In this document: positions 39,900 to 48,762 of the stretch, piece by piece
Numbering within the stretch: position 1 is the stretch's first letter
Layout of the letters: each line of letters opens with the position of its first letter
Assembly: GCA_963844575.1 (NCBI GenBank)
Contig: CAWJOU010000005.1
Span: 248,001-312,000, forward strand
Reading direction: 5' to 3'
Source: DASZUK01 sp963844575
Lineage (GTDB): Bacteria; Actinomycetota; Acidimicrobiia; Acidimicrobiales; RAAP-2
Length of the DNA: 64,000 nucleotides
Made by a program: the position numbers and the translations under genes
Notes under the pieces: model-generated
Seen by the model: only the letters and a program-made list of their open reading frames with translations
The model's database searches: none
What the model was told of the DNA's origin: nothing

Positions 39900-40903
39900 C
39901 GGTCGCCGCCTGCGATGAGCTCGTCGCGGTGGTCGGCACCACCCGGGCGTGCACGCTCACCGGCCGGTCCAAGGCCACCCACTACCGGGCGCAGGCCGGA
40001 CCGGTGCACGGCCCACGCGCACCGCGGACCACGCCCCCGCCCAACGCCTTGGACGACGAGGAGCGGGCTCAGGTGCTGGCCCTTCTGCGCAGCCCCGCCT
40101 ACTGCGACCTGGCCGTCGCCCAGGTCTGGGCCATGCTGCTCGATGACGGCACCTACCTGGCCAGCCAGTCGACGATGCACCGGATCCTGCGCGCCGCCGG
40201 CGAGAACCGCGACCGCCGCCGCCAGCGGACCCATCCGGCAAAGAAGAAGCCCCAGCTCGTGGCCCATGCCCCGCTCCAGTGCTGGTCCTGGGACATCACC
40301 AAGCTGCCCGGACCGATCCGAGGCGTCTTCTTCGACTGCTACGTCATCATCGATATCTTCAGCCGCTATATCGTCGGCTGGACGGTGGCGGCCGCAGAGG
40401 ATGGCGACATCGCCGCCGCGCTCATCGACGGCGCCTGTCGGCGTCAGGGCATCGACTGGGGCCAGCTCACCTTGCACGCCGACCGGGGCACGTCGATGAC
40501 CTCGAAGACCGTGGCCCAACTCCTCGAAGACCTGGGGGTCACTCGGACCCACAGCCGGCCCCACGTGAGTGACGACAACCCCTACATCGAAGCGCATTTC
40601 AAGACGCTCAAGTACTGCCCGGCCTGGCCCGGCCACTTCGACACCCTCGACGACGCCCGAGCGTGGTGCGAGCAGTTCTTCGAGTATTACAACCATGTCC
40701 ACCGTCACCGGGCCCTGGGCCTGCACACCCCGGCCAGCGTCCACTACGGCACGGCGTCCGAGATCCGTGCCCAGCGGGGCGCCACTCTTGATGCCGCCTA
40801 CGCCGCCAACCCGTCACGCTTCGCCCGTCCGCCCATGCCACCCAAGCTGCCGACGGTGGCGTGGATCAACCAGCCCGAGGAGGCGCTGATAGCGAACGTT
40901 TGA
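39896..40903 (+). CDS. IS3-type transposase OrfB (DDE integrase core)
   Basis: 335 residues from GTG 39896. The catalytic triad is complete: Asp in WSWDITKLPGP, Asp in TLHADRGTSMTSK, Glu in DNPYIEAHFKTLKY, with the K/R seven residues on. HTH_21-like N-terminal region (CDLAVAQVWAMLLDDGTYLA) is present. The frame is intact, so the element may be mobile. Confidence 0.88.
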   Translation: MTVAACDELVAVVGTTRACTLTGRSKATHYRAQAGPVHGPRAPRTTPPPNALDDEERAQVLALLRSPAYCDLAVAQVWAMLLDDGTYLASQSTMHRILRAAGENRDRRRQRTHPAKKKPQLVAHAPLQCWSWDITKLPGPIRGVFFDCYVIIDIFSRYIVGWTVAAAEDGDIAAALIDGACRRQGIDWGQLTLHADRGTSMTSKTVAQLLEDLGVTRTHSRPHVSDDNPYIEAHFKTLKYCPAWPGHFDTLDDARAWCEQFFEYYNHVHRHRALGLHTPASVHYGTASEIRAQRGATLDAAYAANPSRFARPPMPPKLPTVAWINQPEEALIANV

Positions 40904-42406
40904 GCAGAACCTGTCTCAAACAGCTTGACAGCTTCCGCCCCGATCCCGGTGAGGCCTACGGCAGCATCAACGTCCAGCTCTACGGTCGCTACGACCCGCC
41001 GTCGAACGCCGAACGTCAGCCGTATGCCCAGATGCCCGACTACTTCGAGGCTCCCTACAACGCGCCTCGTTCCGGTGACGAACCCACGATGGACGGGGCG
41101 GCGCTCGACTTCTACAACGTGTTCCGTTGGGAGAAGGAGCGGGAGCCGACCTCCGAGGAGATGCAGACCATCGGCGGGGTCTTCACCCCCAGGACGGCAC
41201 CGGTCATCAACACGCTGGCGGAGGAGTACGCCGTCTTCACCCGCTGGTTCTGCGAGGCGCCCACCTGCACCACCCCGAACCGCAATTTCTTCTTGTGCGG
41301 CACCAACGCTGGACGGCTCGACAACCAGTTCATCGTGAACTATGGCTGGGACTTCGAGCTTCCGAGCATCTTCACCCTCTTCGAGGACCAGGGGCTCCCC
41401 TGGGCCGCCTACGCGGACCCATCCCAGAAGATCCCGATGGCGGCCTTGAGCCTCGGGGGGATTCGGCACCGCACCCTGTGGAAGACCCATACCCGCACGA
41501 GGGCCCAGTTCTTCCAGGACTGTGCCGAGGGGACCCTGCCGGCGTTCAGCTGGGTGGAGCCCTGCATGCTCTTTGGCGAGCTCGATGACTACCACCCACC
41601 CACCGACATCCGCACCGGCGAGGCCTTCCTGGCTGCGGTGTACAACGCCGTACGGAGCTCACCGGTGTGGGAGTCGACCGCGCTGCTGGTCCTGTTCGAC
41701 GAGGCCGGCGGCTGCTTCGACCATGTGCCGCCCCCGGCGGCGACCCCCGACGGGTACGTCAGCTCGGAGGGCTTCACGTTCGACCGGTTCGGCTTGCGGG
41801 TGCCATCGATCCTCGTCTCCGCGTACACCGAGCGGTCAACCGTGGTGACCGAGAACTTCCACCACACCGCGTTCCTTCGTTCCATGCGCGAGCGCTTCGA
41901 CCTCGGCCCGGCGCTCACGCCGCGCGACGCGTCGGCCCCCCTCCTCACGCCAGCGTTCAATCGCGACACGCCCCGGACTGACGCCCTCGACCGAATCACC
42001 CCGCCGTCCCTCGAGGGTGTCGACCGCACCCGGGGCACGGCTCCCGGGGACAATCCCGACGCCGCGCTCCTGAAAGCCAAGGCCACGGAGCTAGTACACG
42101 AAAAGGTGTCCCGCCTCGGTGCTGTCGTTCTCGACAACCTGGCCCGCCTCACCGGGCACTCAGCCGCGGAGATCCCCCAAGGCCACGAAGCGACGGCCGC
42201 ATGGGCAGCCGCGCGTACCGAGGAGCTCCACGGCTCCTAGGTCGATTCCAACGGGTCATCCGTGGTCGAAGGCGATCAGGGAGCAAGGACCGGTTGACCC
42301 GGCGATATGGAGCACCCTTGGCACCCACTCGAACTGGCACATGCCGGTCGGGTCGACAAGACGGGAGGCTGCCGCACGGCGGACGCAGCCGCGAAGGGAG
42401 AAGCCG

Positions 42407-42706
42407 TCAGGACCGCTGGGCCGACGACCGGGCGTGGACCGTGTCGCGGATGAGCATGAACCTCATTGACCAGTATCCAGGTCGTGGCGCTGGAAGCTCG
42501 TGCCGGGACCAGAAGAACCCTGCCAACGTGACGGCTGCGGCGGCGAGCCAAATGAACACTCCGACGGCCAGGACCCACGGCGTGGATCCCAACGACAAGA
42601 CGATGAGGCCCGCAATGGCGACGGCCAGCCCGACGTACCCCGCTCGGAGGGCCCAGACGGCCATCCTCCAGTGTTCGTTGTATCGCAGCGCCGACGGCTC
42701 GTCCAT
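42407..42706 (-). CDS. Small two-helix membrane protein of unknown function
   Basis: 99 residues from ATG 42706. Hydrophobic segments GYVGLAVAIAGLIVLSLG and WVLAVGVFIWLAAAAVTLAG separated by a short turn, then a basic tail (FFWSRHELPAPRPGYWSMRF). DEPSALRYNEHWRMAVWALR forms a cytoplasmic lead. The pattern resembles small actinobacterial integral-membrane proteins without assigned function. Convergent with the phosphoesterase pseudogene. Confidence 0.6.
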   Translation of the reverse strand: MDEPSALRYNEHWRMAVWALRAGYVGLAVAIAGLIVLSLGSTPWVLAVGVFIWLAAAAVTLAGFFWSRHELPAPRPGYWSMRFMLIRDTVHARSSAQRS

Positions 42707-43122
42707 GCCAAGGATTGTTCCACGGCGGCGCGACGTAAACGCCATTTCCGTTCCGCTTCCCGAGCCGTTGGAAATCGGGTGATCGATGGAGCGGAGTGCG
42801 CCGGCACGAGTGCCAGGCCGATAGCGATTCCCCCTGCCCCGATGCCGATCTCAGCCGGTAGTTCATCATCGTCCCACCCCCCGTCGCGAAAGATCGGAAC
42901 CCGCGGCCCAGTCCCGACGCACCTTGTGGCTCGGGGATCCCGTGCACAATCTGGTACGAATGTTCAACGTTCTCAGAATTCTACGAGGGGCAACCCAAGG
43001 ATCGGTTGGCGATCGGTGCACGCGTCCGACACCCCCGGTGGCGACACCCGGCGGTGACCCACGGTGGCCGGCCGTGATCCGGCCCGGAATAGACCGGCCG
43101 ACGCCGTCGTTCGCCAATTGAC
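42707..43122. other. Intergenic region, no convincing gene
   Basis: About 415 bp of lower-GC DNA between the small membrane protein and the MFS gene. I see no tRNA or terminator with a T-tract. A minus-strand stretch around 42770-42880 can be read as DELPAEIGIGAGGIAIGLAL, possibly a remnant of a membrane protein gene, but it has no start and is too short to call. Confidence 0.45.
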
Positions 43123-44394
43123 GTGACCGACGCTCCCATCCCCACCACCCCGGGCCCGGCGTCCGCCACCGCGTCCGCCCCCGCAGGCTCCGACCGACGC
43201 CCCGCGCCGGCGCTCCCGGGATGGCTCGTCCTCGTCATGGCGGTCGCGACGGGGGCGATCGTCGCCAACCTCTACTACGCGCAACCGCTCCTGCACCGGG
43301 TGGCGGGGACGTTCCACGTCGGCTCGGGCGTGGCGTCGACGGTCGTCACGTGCACGCAGGTCGGCTACGCGGCCGGGCTGCTGCTCGTCGTACCGCTCGG
43401 CGACCTGCACCCCCGCCGGTCGCTGGTGGCCGTCGTCTTCGCGATCGCGGCCGCGTCGCTCGTCGTCTGTGCGGTGGCGCCGACGTTCTGGCTGTTCGAG
43501 GTGGGGTCGGTCGTCGTCGGCGCCTCGTCGGTCGCCGGCCAGATCATGATCCCGTTCGCCGCCGACCTGGCGTCGCCGGAGCGGCGCGGCCGGGTCGTCG
43601 CTCGCATCATGACCGGGCTGCTCCTCGGCATCCTGCTCGCCCGGACGGTCGCCGGCCTGATCGCCCAGGCGGCCGGCTGGCGGGCGATCTACTGGTTCTC
43701 CGCCGGCCTGATGCTGGTCTTCGTCGTCGGGCTCCGTCAGCTGCTGCCGGGCGAGCCGGACCGCCCGAAAGTGCCGTACCGGCGCCTCGTCGGCTCGTCG
43801 CTACGGCTGCTGGCCGACGAGCCGGTCCTGCGCCGGCGGGCGTGGCACGGCGCGTGGGCCTTCGCCTGCTTCAGCGTCCTGTGGACCGCGCTGGCGTTCC
43901 TCTTGTCCGGGCCGCCGTACGGGTACTCGGAGGCGGTCATCGGGCTCTTCGGGCTGGCCGGCGCCGGCGGTGTCGTCGCCGCGAACCTGGCCGGCAAGCT
44001 GGCCGACGCGGATCGCCACCGACTGACGACTGCGGTCAGCGGGCTGCTGCTCACCGGCTCGTTCGGCCTGCTCGCGGCCGGCAAGACGTCGCTCGGCTTC
44101 CTGCTCGCCGGGATCGTCATCCTCGACGTCGGCACGCAGGGCATGCAGATCACGAACCAGGCGATCATCTACGGCCTCCGCCCGGACGCCCGCAGCCGGA
44201 TCAATAGCGCGTACATGGTCTGCTACTTCGCCGGCGGGGCGATCGGGTCGATCGCCACCGCGGTGGTGCTCTCCGCGGGCGGCTGGGACGGCATCTGCGT
44301 GCTCGGCGCCGTGTTCGGCGCCATCACGCTGGTCACCGCCGGGATCGACGCCGTACGGCAACGGCGTTCTCGCCCGGTTCCGGTGGGCAGTTGA
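43123..44394 (+). CDS. MFS transporter
   Basis: 423 residues, start GTG 43123. Twelve hydrophobic segments; the motif-A loop between helices 2 and 3 is LGDLHPRRSLVAVVF, and ADRHRL plus NLAGKLAD marks the equivalent loop in the second half. ANLYYAQPLLHRVA in helix 1 and TNQAIIYGLRPDARSRINSA in the second half are typical of actinobacterial and proteobacterial drug-efflux-like permeases (YdhP/AraJ-like group). Substrate unknown. Its stop is 28 bp from the qcrB stop (convergent). Confidence 0.88.
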   Translation: MTDAPIPTTPGPASATASAPAGSDRRPAPALPGWLVLVMAVATGAIVANLYYAQPLLHRVAGTFHVGSGVASTVVTCTQVGYAAGLLLVVPLGDLHPRRSLVAVVFAIAAASLVVCAVAPTFWLFEVGSVVVGASSVAGQIMIPFAADLASPERRGRVVARIMTGLLLGILLARTVAGLIAQAAGWRAIYWFSAGLMLVFVVGLRQLLPGEPDRPKVPYRRLVGSSLRLLADEPVLRRRAWHGAWAFACFSVLWTALAFLLSGPPYGYSEAVIGLFGLAGAGGVVAANLAGKLADADRHRLTTAVSGLLLTGSFGLLAAGKTSLGFLLAGIVILDVGTQGMQITNQAIIYGLRPDARSRINSAYMVCYFAGGAIGSIATAVVLSAGGWDGICVLGAVFGAITLVTAGIDAVRQRRSRPVPVGS

Positions 44395-44422
44395 CCCGTC
44401 GGCGATCGACGCCAGTCGTCGA

Positions 44423-46009
44423 CTAGCGGTTGACGCGCCGGACGCCGGCGTCGTCACCGTCTGGCGACGTCCCGGTGCGGGGACCGCCACCGACGACGAC
44501 CGGCTCGAGCTCGATCGTCCGGGGCACCGGCTCGGCCTCGAGCTCGTGGTGGTCGTCGCCCGGGCGGGGCTCGGACGGCACGGCGGTGTACTCGCCGGCC
44601 TCGCTCCGCGAGACGATGAGCGCCCGCTTGCGCTGGCCGATCCCGTGGACGCCCTGCATCTCGAGACAGATCCGCCAGGCGGCGAAGCCGACGATGACCG
44701 GGACGACGAAGACCGAGATCCGGAAGAACCAGAGCGTCACGTTCAACGAGACGTGGAAGAAGTTGGCGAGCACGTCGGTCGAGCTGGCCGCGAACAGGGT
44801 GAAGACGAGCGCGAAGACCGCCGCGCCGGCCGCGGTCCGCTTGGGCCGGTTGCGCGGCCGGTCGAGGAGATTGTGGAGCTCGTTGTCCTTCGTGAAGTGC
44901 CGTTCGAGCAACGGCCACGCGAAGCAGAGATTGAAGAGCAGGCCCGGGAAGATGACGGCCGGGAAGAGCACCTCCCACGGCACGGTGTGACCCCAGGCAC
45001 TCCACTCCCAGCTCGGCATGATGCGCAGCGCGCCGTCGAGGAAGCCCATGTACCAGTCCGGCTGGACGGCGTACGAGATCTTCGACGCGTCCGTGTACGG
45101 CCCGAACTGCCAGATCGGGTTGATCTGGGCCAGCCCGGCCAGCAGGCCTATGCCACCACCGACCATGAGCATGAAGCCGGTCGTCTTCGCCATGAACGTG
45201 GGGAACATCGGCGTGCCGACGACGTTGTGCTCCGTCCGGCCTTTCCCGGGGAATTGCGTGTGCTTCTGCCGGACGAGCAGGCCGAGGTGGGCGCCGAGCA
45301 AGCCGAGGATGACGAGCGGGATGATCAGGACGTGGATGATGTAGAAGCGTTCGATGATGATGTGGCCAGGGAAGTTCCCGCCCCACAGGAACGACGCCAG
45401 GTAGCTGCCGACGAACGGGATCGACAGCAGGATCGAGTAGGCGATCCGCAGGCCGGTGCCCGAGACGAGGTCATCGGGGAGCGAGTAGCCGATGAACCCG
45501 TTCAGGATGGCCAGGATCAGCAGCGTGATGCCGATCGTCCAGTTGAGCTCGCGAGGCTTGCGGAAGGCGCCGGTGAAGAAGATCCGGGCCATGTGCACGA
45601 CGATCGACGCGATGAAGATGTCGGCCGACCAGTGGTGCATCTGGCGCATCAGCAGGCCGGAGCGGACGGAGAACGACAGGTTCACCGTCGACAGGTACGC
45701 CTGTGACATGTGGACGCCGTCGAGCGGCCGGTAGACGCCGTGATAGACGACTGTCGTCTGCGACGGGACGAAGTAGAGCGTCAGGAAGACGCCGGTGGCC
45801 AGCAGGACGATGAACGAGTAGAGGGCGATCTCGCCCAGCATGAACGACCAGTGGTCCGGAAAGATCTTGTCGAGGAAGACGCGGCCGCCCTTGGCGACAC
45901 CGATCCGGTCGTCGAGCTCGTCGACAGCTTGTTGGACCCGGCCGTACGGGCCGAGCGCCGCCTTCGCCTCCCGCCGGGTACGCGGCTTCGCGGCCTCGGT
46001 CGTGCTCAT
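44423..46009 (-). CDS. qcrB: Cytochrome bc1 complex cytochrome b subunit
   Basis: 528 residues. Haem-ligating histidines lie in RQMHHWSADIFIASIVVHMA and in the helix around IIERFYIIHVLIIPLVILGL; the Qo-site motif is QPDWYMGFLDGALR. Eight or more membrane helices, then a C-terminal actinobacterial extension (~ residues 430-528) with an additional helix (FFRISVFVVPVIVGFAAW) and an acidic tail. Last gene of ctaE-qcrC-qcrA-qcrB; start overlaps the qcrA stop (ATGA). Oxidises menaquinol in the bc1-aa3 supercomplex. Confidence 0.95.
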   Translation of the reverse strand: MSTTEAAKPRTRREAKAALGPYGRVQQAVDELDDRIGVAKGGRVFLDKIFPDHWSFMLGEIALYSFIVLLATGVFLTLYFVPSQTTVVYHGVYRPLDGVHMSQAYLSTVNLSFSVRSGLLMRQMHHWSADIFIASIVVHMARIFFTGAFRKPRELNWTIGITLLILAILNGFIGYSLPDDLVSGTGLRIAYSILLSIPFVGSYLASFLWGGNFPGHIIIERFYIIHVLIIPLVILGLLGAHLGLLVRQKHTQFPGKGRTEHNVVGTPMFPTFMAKTTGFMLMVGGGIGLLAGLAQINPIWQFGPYTDASKISYAVQPDWYMGFLDGALRIMPSWEWSAWGHTVPWEVLFPAVIFPGLLFNLCFAWPLLERHFTKDNELHNLLDRPRNRPKRTAAGAAVFALVFTLFAASSTDVLANFFHVSLNVTLWFFRISVFVVPVIVGFAAWRICLEMQGVHGIGQRKRALIVSRSEAGEYTAVPSEPRPGDDHHELEAEPVPRTIELEPVVVGGGPRTGTSPDGDDAGVRRVNR

Positions 46010-47031
46010 GTCTGCGTGCTCCCCGGACCGTTGCCCTGGTTGGTCCGCTCCCAGAAGCCGGGACCGACGGCCTGGTCGTAGCCGGACTGGGCCACCAGGT
46101 ACCCCTGGTCGTCGATCGCCAACGGCAGCTGCGGGAGCGGCCGGGGGGCCGGCCCGAACTGGGGCACCGCGCCGTCACGGACGTTGAACATCGACTGGTG
46201 GCACGGGCAGACGAGCAGCTCGAGCTCCTGCTCGTAGAGGCCGACCGGGCAGCCGAGGTGGGTGCACATCTTGGAGTACGCGACGTAGCCTGTCGGCCCC
46301 CACGTCTCTCGGCCCTTCTGGGTGACGAGCTTCGTCGACTGGACCCGGATCAGCACGGTTTGGTCGATCGCCTGGCCGTTGTCGGTGCGCTCGAGGCCGG
46401 CCGGATAGACGGTCAGGATGCCGCCGGGCTGGATGTCGTCCTTGTGGACCGCCCGGCCGTTGATGTCGACCAGCCGGGTGCCCTTGCGCCAGTCCGTCAC
46501 ATCGAGCGAGTTACCGGGCAGCGGGCCGAGCGAGCGGAGCAGCGGGAAGATGGCGACGATGCCGAAGATGCCGAGACCCGTGGCGAGCAGGCCGCCGAGC
46601 AGCTTGCGCCGCTTGACGACGATGCCGGACCGCTCGACGAGGGCCGCGGCCATCGCCTCCCGCTCGTCGGGGTCGGACGCCAGGCGGTGTCGCTCCTCGA
46701 CGAACGGCCCCCGCGGCATGAGGTACTTGCCCCACGCGGTCAGGCCGAAGCCGAGGCCCAGCAGACCGGCGCCGAAGGTGACGCCGAGGATCCACGGTGT
46801 CGCGTTCTGCCAGTACGCGCCGCCGAATGCCGCCACCCCCAGGATGCCGGCGACGAGGAAGACGACGATGAACCCCTCCGTGCGCCGCGGGTGCCGGGTC
46901 GCCGGCTGCTGGTGCGGGTCGTCGAAGCGGCCGACCGGCATCGGCACGCGGGTGCGGTGCCCGTCGACGCCGTTGGCCGACCCGTCCGACGCGCCGTCGG
47001 TCGACGTCCCGGTCGTGGTCACTGTGCTCAC
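46006..47031 (-). CDS. qcrA: Cytochrome bc1 complex Rieske iron-sulfur subunit
   Basis: 341 residues. The actinobacterial three-helix type: FIVVFLVAGILGVAAFGGAY, ATPWILGVTFGAGLLGLGFG, and a third helix preceded by an internal twin-arginine segment VKRRKLLGGLLATGLGIFG. The C-terminal Rieske domain has CTHLGCPVGLY and CPCHQSMFNV with all four cluster ligands. The third helix needs the Tat machinery for insertion, consistent with tatA at 31.1 kb. 4-bp overlaps with both neighbours. Confidence 0.95.
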   Translation of the reverse strand: MSTVTTTGTSTDGASDGSANGVDGHRTRVPMPVGRFDDPHQQPATRHPRRTEGFIVVFLVAGILGVAAFGGAYWQNATPWILGVTFGAGLLGLGFGLTAWGKYLMPRGPFVEERHRLASDPDEREAMAAALVERSGIVVKRRKLLGGLLATGLGIFGIVAIFPLLRSLGPLPGNSLDVTDWRKGTRLVDINGRAVHKDDIQPGGILTVYPAGLERTDNGQAIDQTVLIRVQSTKLVTQKGRETWGPTGYVAYSKMCTHLGCPVGLYEQELELLVCPCHQSMFNVRDGAVPQFGPAPRPLPQLPLAIDDQGYLVAQSGYDQAVGPGFWERTNQGNGPGSTQT

Positions 47032-48107
47032 GCCCGATCCCCGATCCAGAAGCAGATCAACATGAACCCGCCGACACCGAAGAGCAGGGCGACGAAGCCC
47101 TCGGTCACTGGCCCGATGCCGCCGAGGCCGGCCCCACCGGGGTTTGTCGGGTGCTGGATGTTCCCGGTGACGTAGGCGACGATGTCGCGGACCTGCGAGT
47201 CGGAGAGGTTGCCGGTGAAGCGGGGCATGTTGCCCGGGCCGGTACGGATGGCCTCGGCGACCTGCCGGTTTGTGGCGATGTGGAGCGACGGGGCGTACGT
47301 GCCGTACGCCAGCTCGTCACCGGCGCCGGTGATCGTGTGGCAGGCCGCGCAGTTGAGGGCGAAGAGGCTCGCCCCGTCGGCCAGGTCGGCCGCCTTCACG
47401 TTGACTCTCGGGATGTACGGCGCGGCCGGCGAGAGCGAGTTGATGAAGGCGGCGATTTCGTTGGCCTGCGCGTTGTTGAACTTGGCCGGCTTGCGGTCGG
47501 CCTGCTCCTGGAGCGGGGTGGCCGCCGGCATCCGGCCGGTCGTCACCCAGAAGTTGACGGTCGCCGGGCCGACGCCGACGAGCGGCGGCGCGGCATCACT
47601 GCCCTCCGCCTTGCTCCCGTGGCAGCTCGAGCAGGTCTGCTCGAACATCTCCTCGCCGACCTTGATGTCCGAATTCGGCGGCAGGCTGTAGGTGATGGCC
47701 GAGTTGCCGTACTTCACGACCTCGCCGCGCACGCAGATGTGGAAGTCCGAGCCCTTCGGCGAGCCGGCATTGGCCCCGCCGGGGTAGCTGATGGCGGCAA
47801 CCGACCGCTGGCAGGCAAGGGTGCTGGACAGCCCGAAGCGGGACGACCCGAGGCCGCCGGTGGCCGACGTCGTCGCCTTCGCCGCGGCTGTCGGCGATGT
47901 CGATGTCGTGGCTGTTGCTCCCGTCGACGTCTGGGTCGACGGGGTGCCATAGGTCGACGTCGTTGTCGCCGCGCCGGCCGGCGCGGTCGACCCGACCAGC
48001 CCGACGAGGCCGGACAGCCCGGCGACCACCAGCACGGCGGCGGGGAGCAGGAAGCGATTTCTCAGCAGGCGACGGAGCACGGCCACGGGGCTACTCGAGG
48101 AAGACAT
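47028..48107 (-). CDS. qcrC: Dihaem cytochrome c subunit of the bc1 complex
   Basis: 359 residues from ATG 48107. N-terminal signal helix (LLPAAVLVVAGLSGLVGLVG), a Thr/Ser/Ala-rich spacer (~ residues 33-75), an unusual region with one Cys (TLACQRSVAAIS), then two c-type haem sites, CSSCHG and CAACHT, and a C-terminal anchor helix (FVALLFGVGGFMLICFWIG). The dihaem form substitutes for soluble cytochrome c and passes electrons to CuA of CtaC. The ~100-residue N-terminal part between the signal and the first haem is longer than in corynebacterial QcrC. 4-bp gap to ctaE. Confidence 0.93.
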   Translation of the reverse strand: MSSSSSPVAVLRRLLRNRFLLPAAVLVVAGLSGLVGLVGSTAPAGAATTTSTYGTPSTQTSTGATATTSTSPTAAAKATTSATGGLGSSRFGLSSTLACQRSVAAISYPGGANAGSPKGSDFHICVRGEVVKYGNSAITYSLPPNSDIKVGEEMFEQTCSSCHGSKAEGSDAAPPLVGVGPATVNFWVTTGRMPAATPLQEQADRKPAKFNNAQANEIAAFINSLSPAAPYIPRVNVKAADLADGASLFALNCAACHTITGAGDELAYGTYAPSLHIATNRQVAEAIRTGPGNMPRFTGNLSDSQVRDIVAYVTGNIQHPTNPGGAGLGGIGPVTEGFVALLFGVGGFMLICFWIGDRA

Positions 48108-48111
48108 GGGG

Positions 48112-48708
48112 CTATTTGAGGAGGAACAGACAACTGTAGAGACCAACCCAGACGACGTCGACGAAGTGCCAGTAGTAGCTGACGCCCTGGAACACGGAGA
48201 GCTCGCCGGGGTCGCCGGCCGGCCCTCGCATCCGGCCCAGGAGGAACACCATCGCCACCAGTCCGAGGAACACGTGGAGCCCGTGGAGCCCGGACATGAT
48301 GAAGAAGAGCGAGCCGTACGCGTTCGTGCCCGGCCGGGTGAGCTGCGTCGCCCACTCGTACGCCTGGTTCCCGAGGAACGCCAGCCCGAGGAACATCGTG
48401 GCGCCCACCCAGATGCGGGCGCCGCGCCGGTTGAACCGCTCCTCGTCGAAGACGGCTTTCTGCATCGTGAAGCTCGACGACACGAGAATGAGGGTGAAGA
48501 TGCCGGCCTGGAGCGTGTCGAGGTGGGTGCCGACCGGCGGCCACGGATGGTCGTTGGCGCGGATCGTGAAGAACGCCGCGAACAGGCCACTGAAGAACAT
48601 CAGCTCCGAGCCGAGCCAGATCATGATGCCGATGGCGAGCATCGGCGGTCGATCGTGGACGACGCGGGGCGGCTTTCCCGGCTTCTCCACCGAAATGGCC
48701 TGGCTCAC
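48112..48708 (-). CDS. ctaE: Cytochrome c oxidase subunit III
   Basis: 198 residues, five predicted helices as in actinobacterial CtaE (short form). MLAIGIMIWLGSELMFFSGL carries the conserved Glu; SLFFIMSGLHGLHVFLGLVA and YYWHFVDVVWVGLYSCLFLL are signature blocks. First gene of the ctaE-qcrCAB cluster, 54 bp after the HelD stop on the same strand. Completes the aa3 oxidase with CtaC, CtaD and CtaF from 31.5-34.7 kb. Confidence 0.95.
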   Translation of the reverse strand: MSQAISVEKPGKPPRVVHDRPPMLAIGIMIWLGSELMFFSGLFAAFFTIRANDHPWPPVGTHLDTLQAGIFTLILVSSSFTMQKAVFDEERFNRRGARIWVGATMFLGLAFLGNQAYEWATQLTRPGTNAYGSLFFIMSGLHGLHVFLGLVAMVFLLGRMRGPAGDPGELSVFQGVSYYWHFVDVVWVGLYSCLFLLK

Positions 48709-48762
48709 GGCGTATTTCCTAGTCGACGGGGACCCCCCGATGCCAACATGCTGGTTACGGGT

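Larger units (their letters stand above)
39401..40930 (+). mobile_element. IS3-family insertion sequence (orfA/orfB)
   Basis: About 1.53 kb. Terminal inverted repeats: TGTCAAGCTGGCGTGAGACG at 39401 and the inverse of TGTCAAGCTGTTTGAGACAG ending at 40930 (15 of the first 19 bases match). OrfA and orfB overlap by GTGA and are joined by a -1 slippery site. No direct target duplication is visible at the junctions, which could mean loss of it or an imprecise end. Inserted in the phosphoesterase gene. Confidence 0.85.
39215..42240 (+). pseudogene. Phosphoesterase (phospholipase C / acid phosphatase family) split by an IS3-type element
   Basis: Two pieces of one gene: 39215-39400 and 40931-42240. 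The 5' piece starts at GTG 39215 with DRIDHWIVLMFENRSFDNLL, the metal-site N-terminus of the phosphoesterase family. The 3' piece resumes with PDPGEAYGSINVQLYGRYDP and contains CEAPTCTTPNRNFFLCGTNA, TAFLAAVYNAVRSSPVW-like and LLVLFDEAGGCFDHVPPP, the conserved core, to a stop at 42240. Removal of the IS would give about 500 residues. Frame is kept if 1529 or 1532 bases are removed. Homologues hydrolyse phospholipids or phosphate esters, usually after export, but no signal peptide is seen here. The gene is inactivated unless the element excises. Confidence 0.85.

Noticed and set aside
39388..40948. CGATCCC near both sides of the IS3 element as target-site duplication
   Set aside because: The copies are not adjacent to the inverted repeats (6 bp and about 10 bp away), so they do not fit a normal duplication.
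43000..43122. Mirror-like GGTGTC/GACACC elements before the MFS gene as an operator
   Set aside because: Arms are short, uneven and GC-biased; no regulator gene is adjacent, so chance is sufficient.
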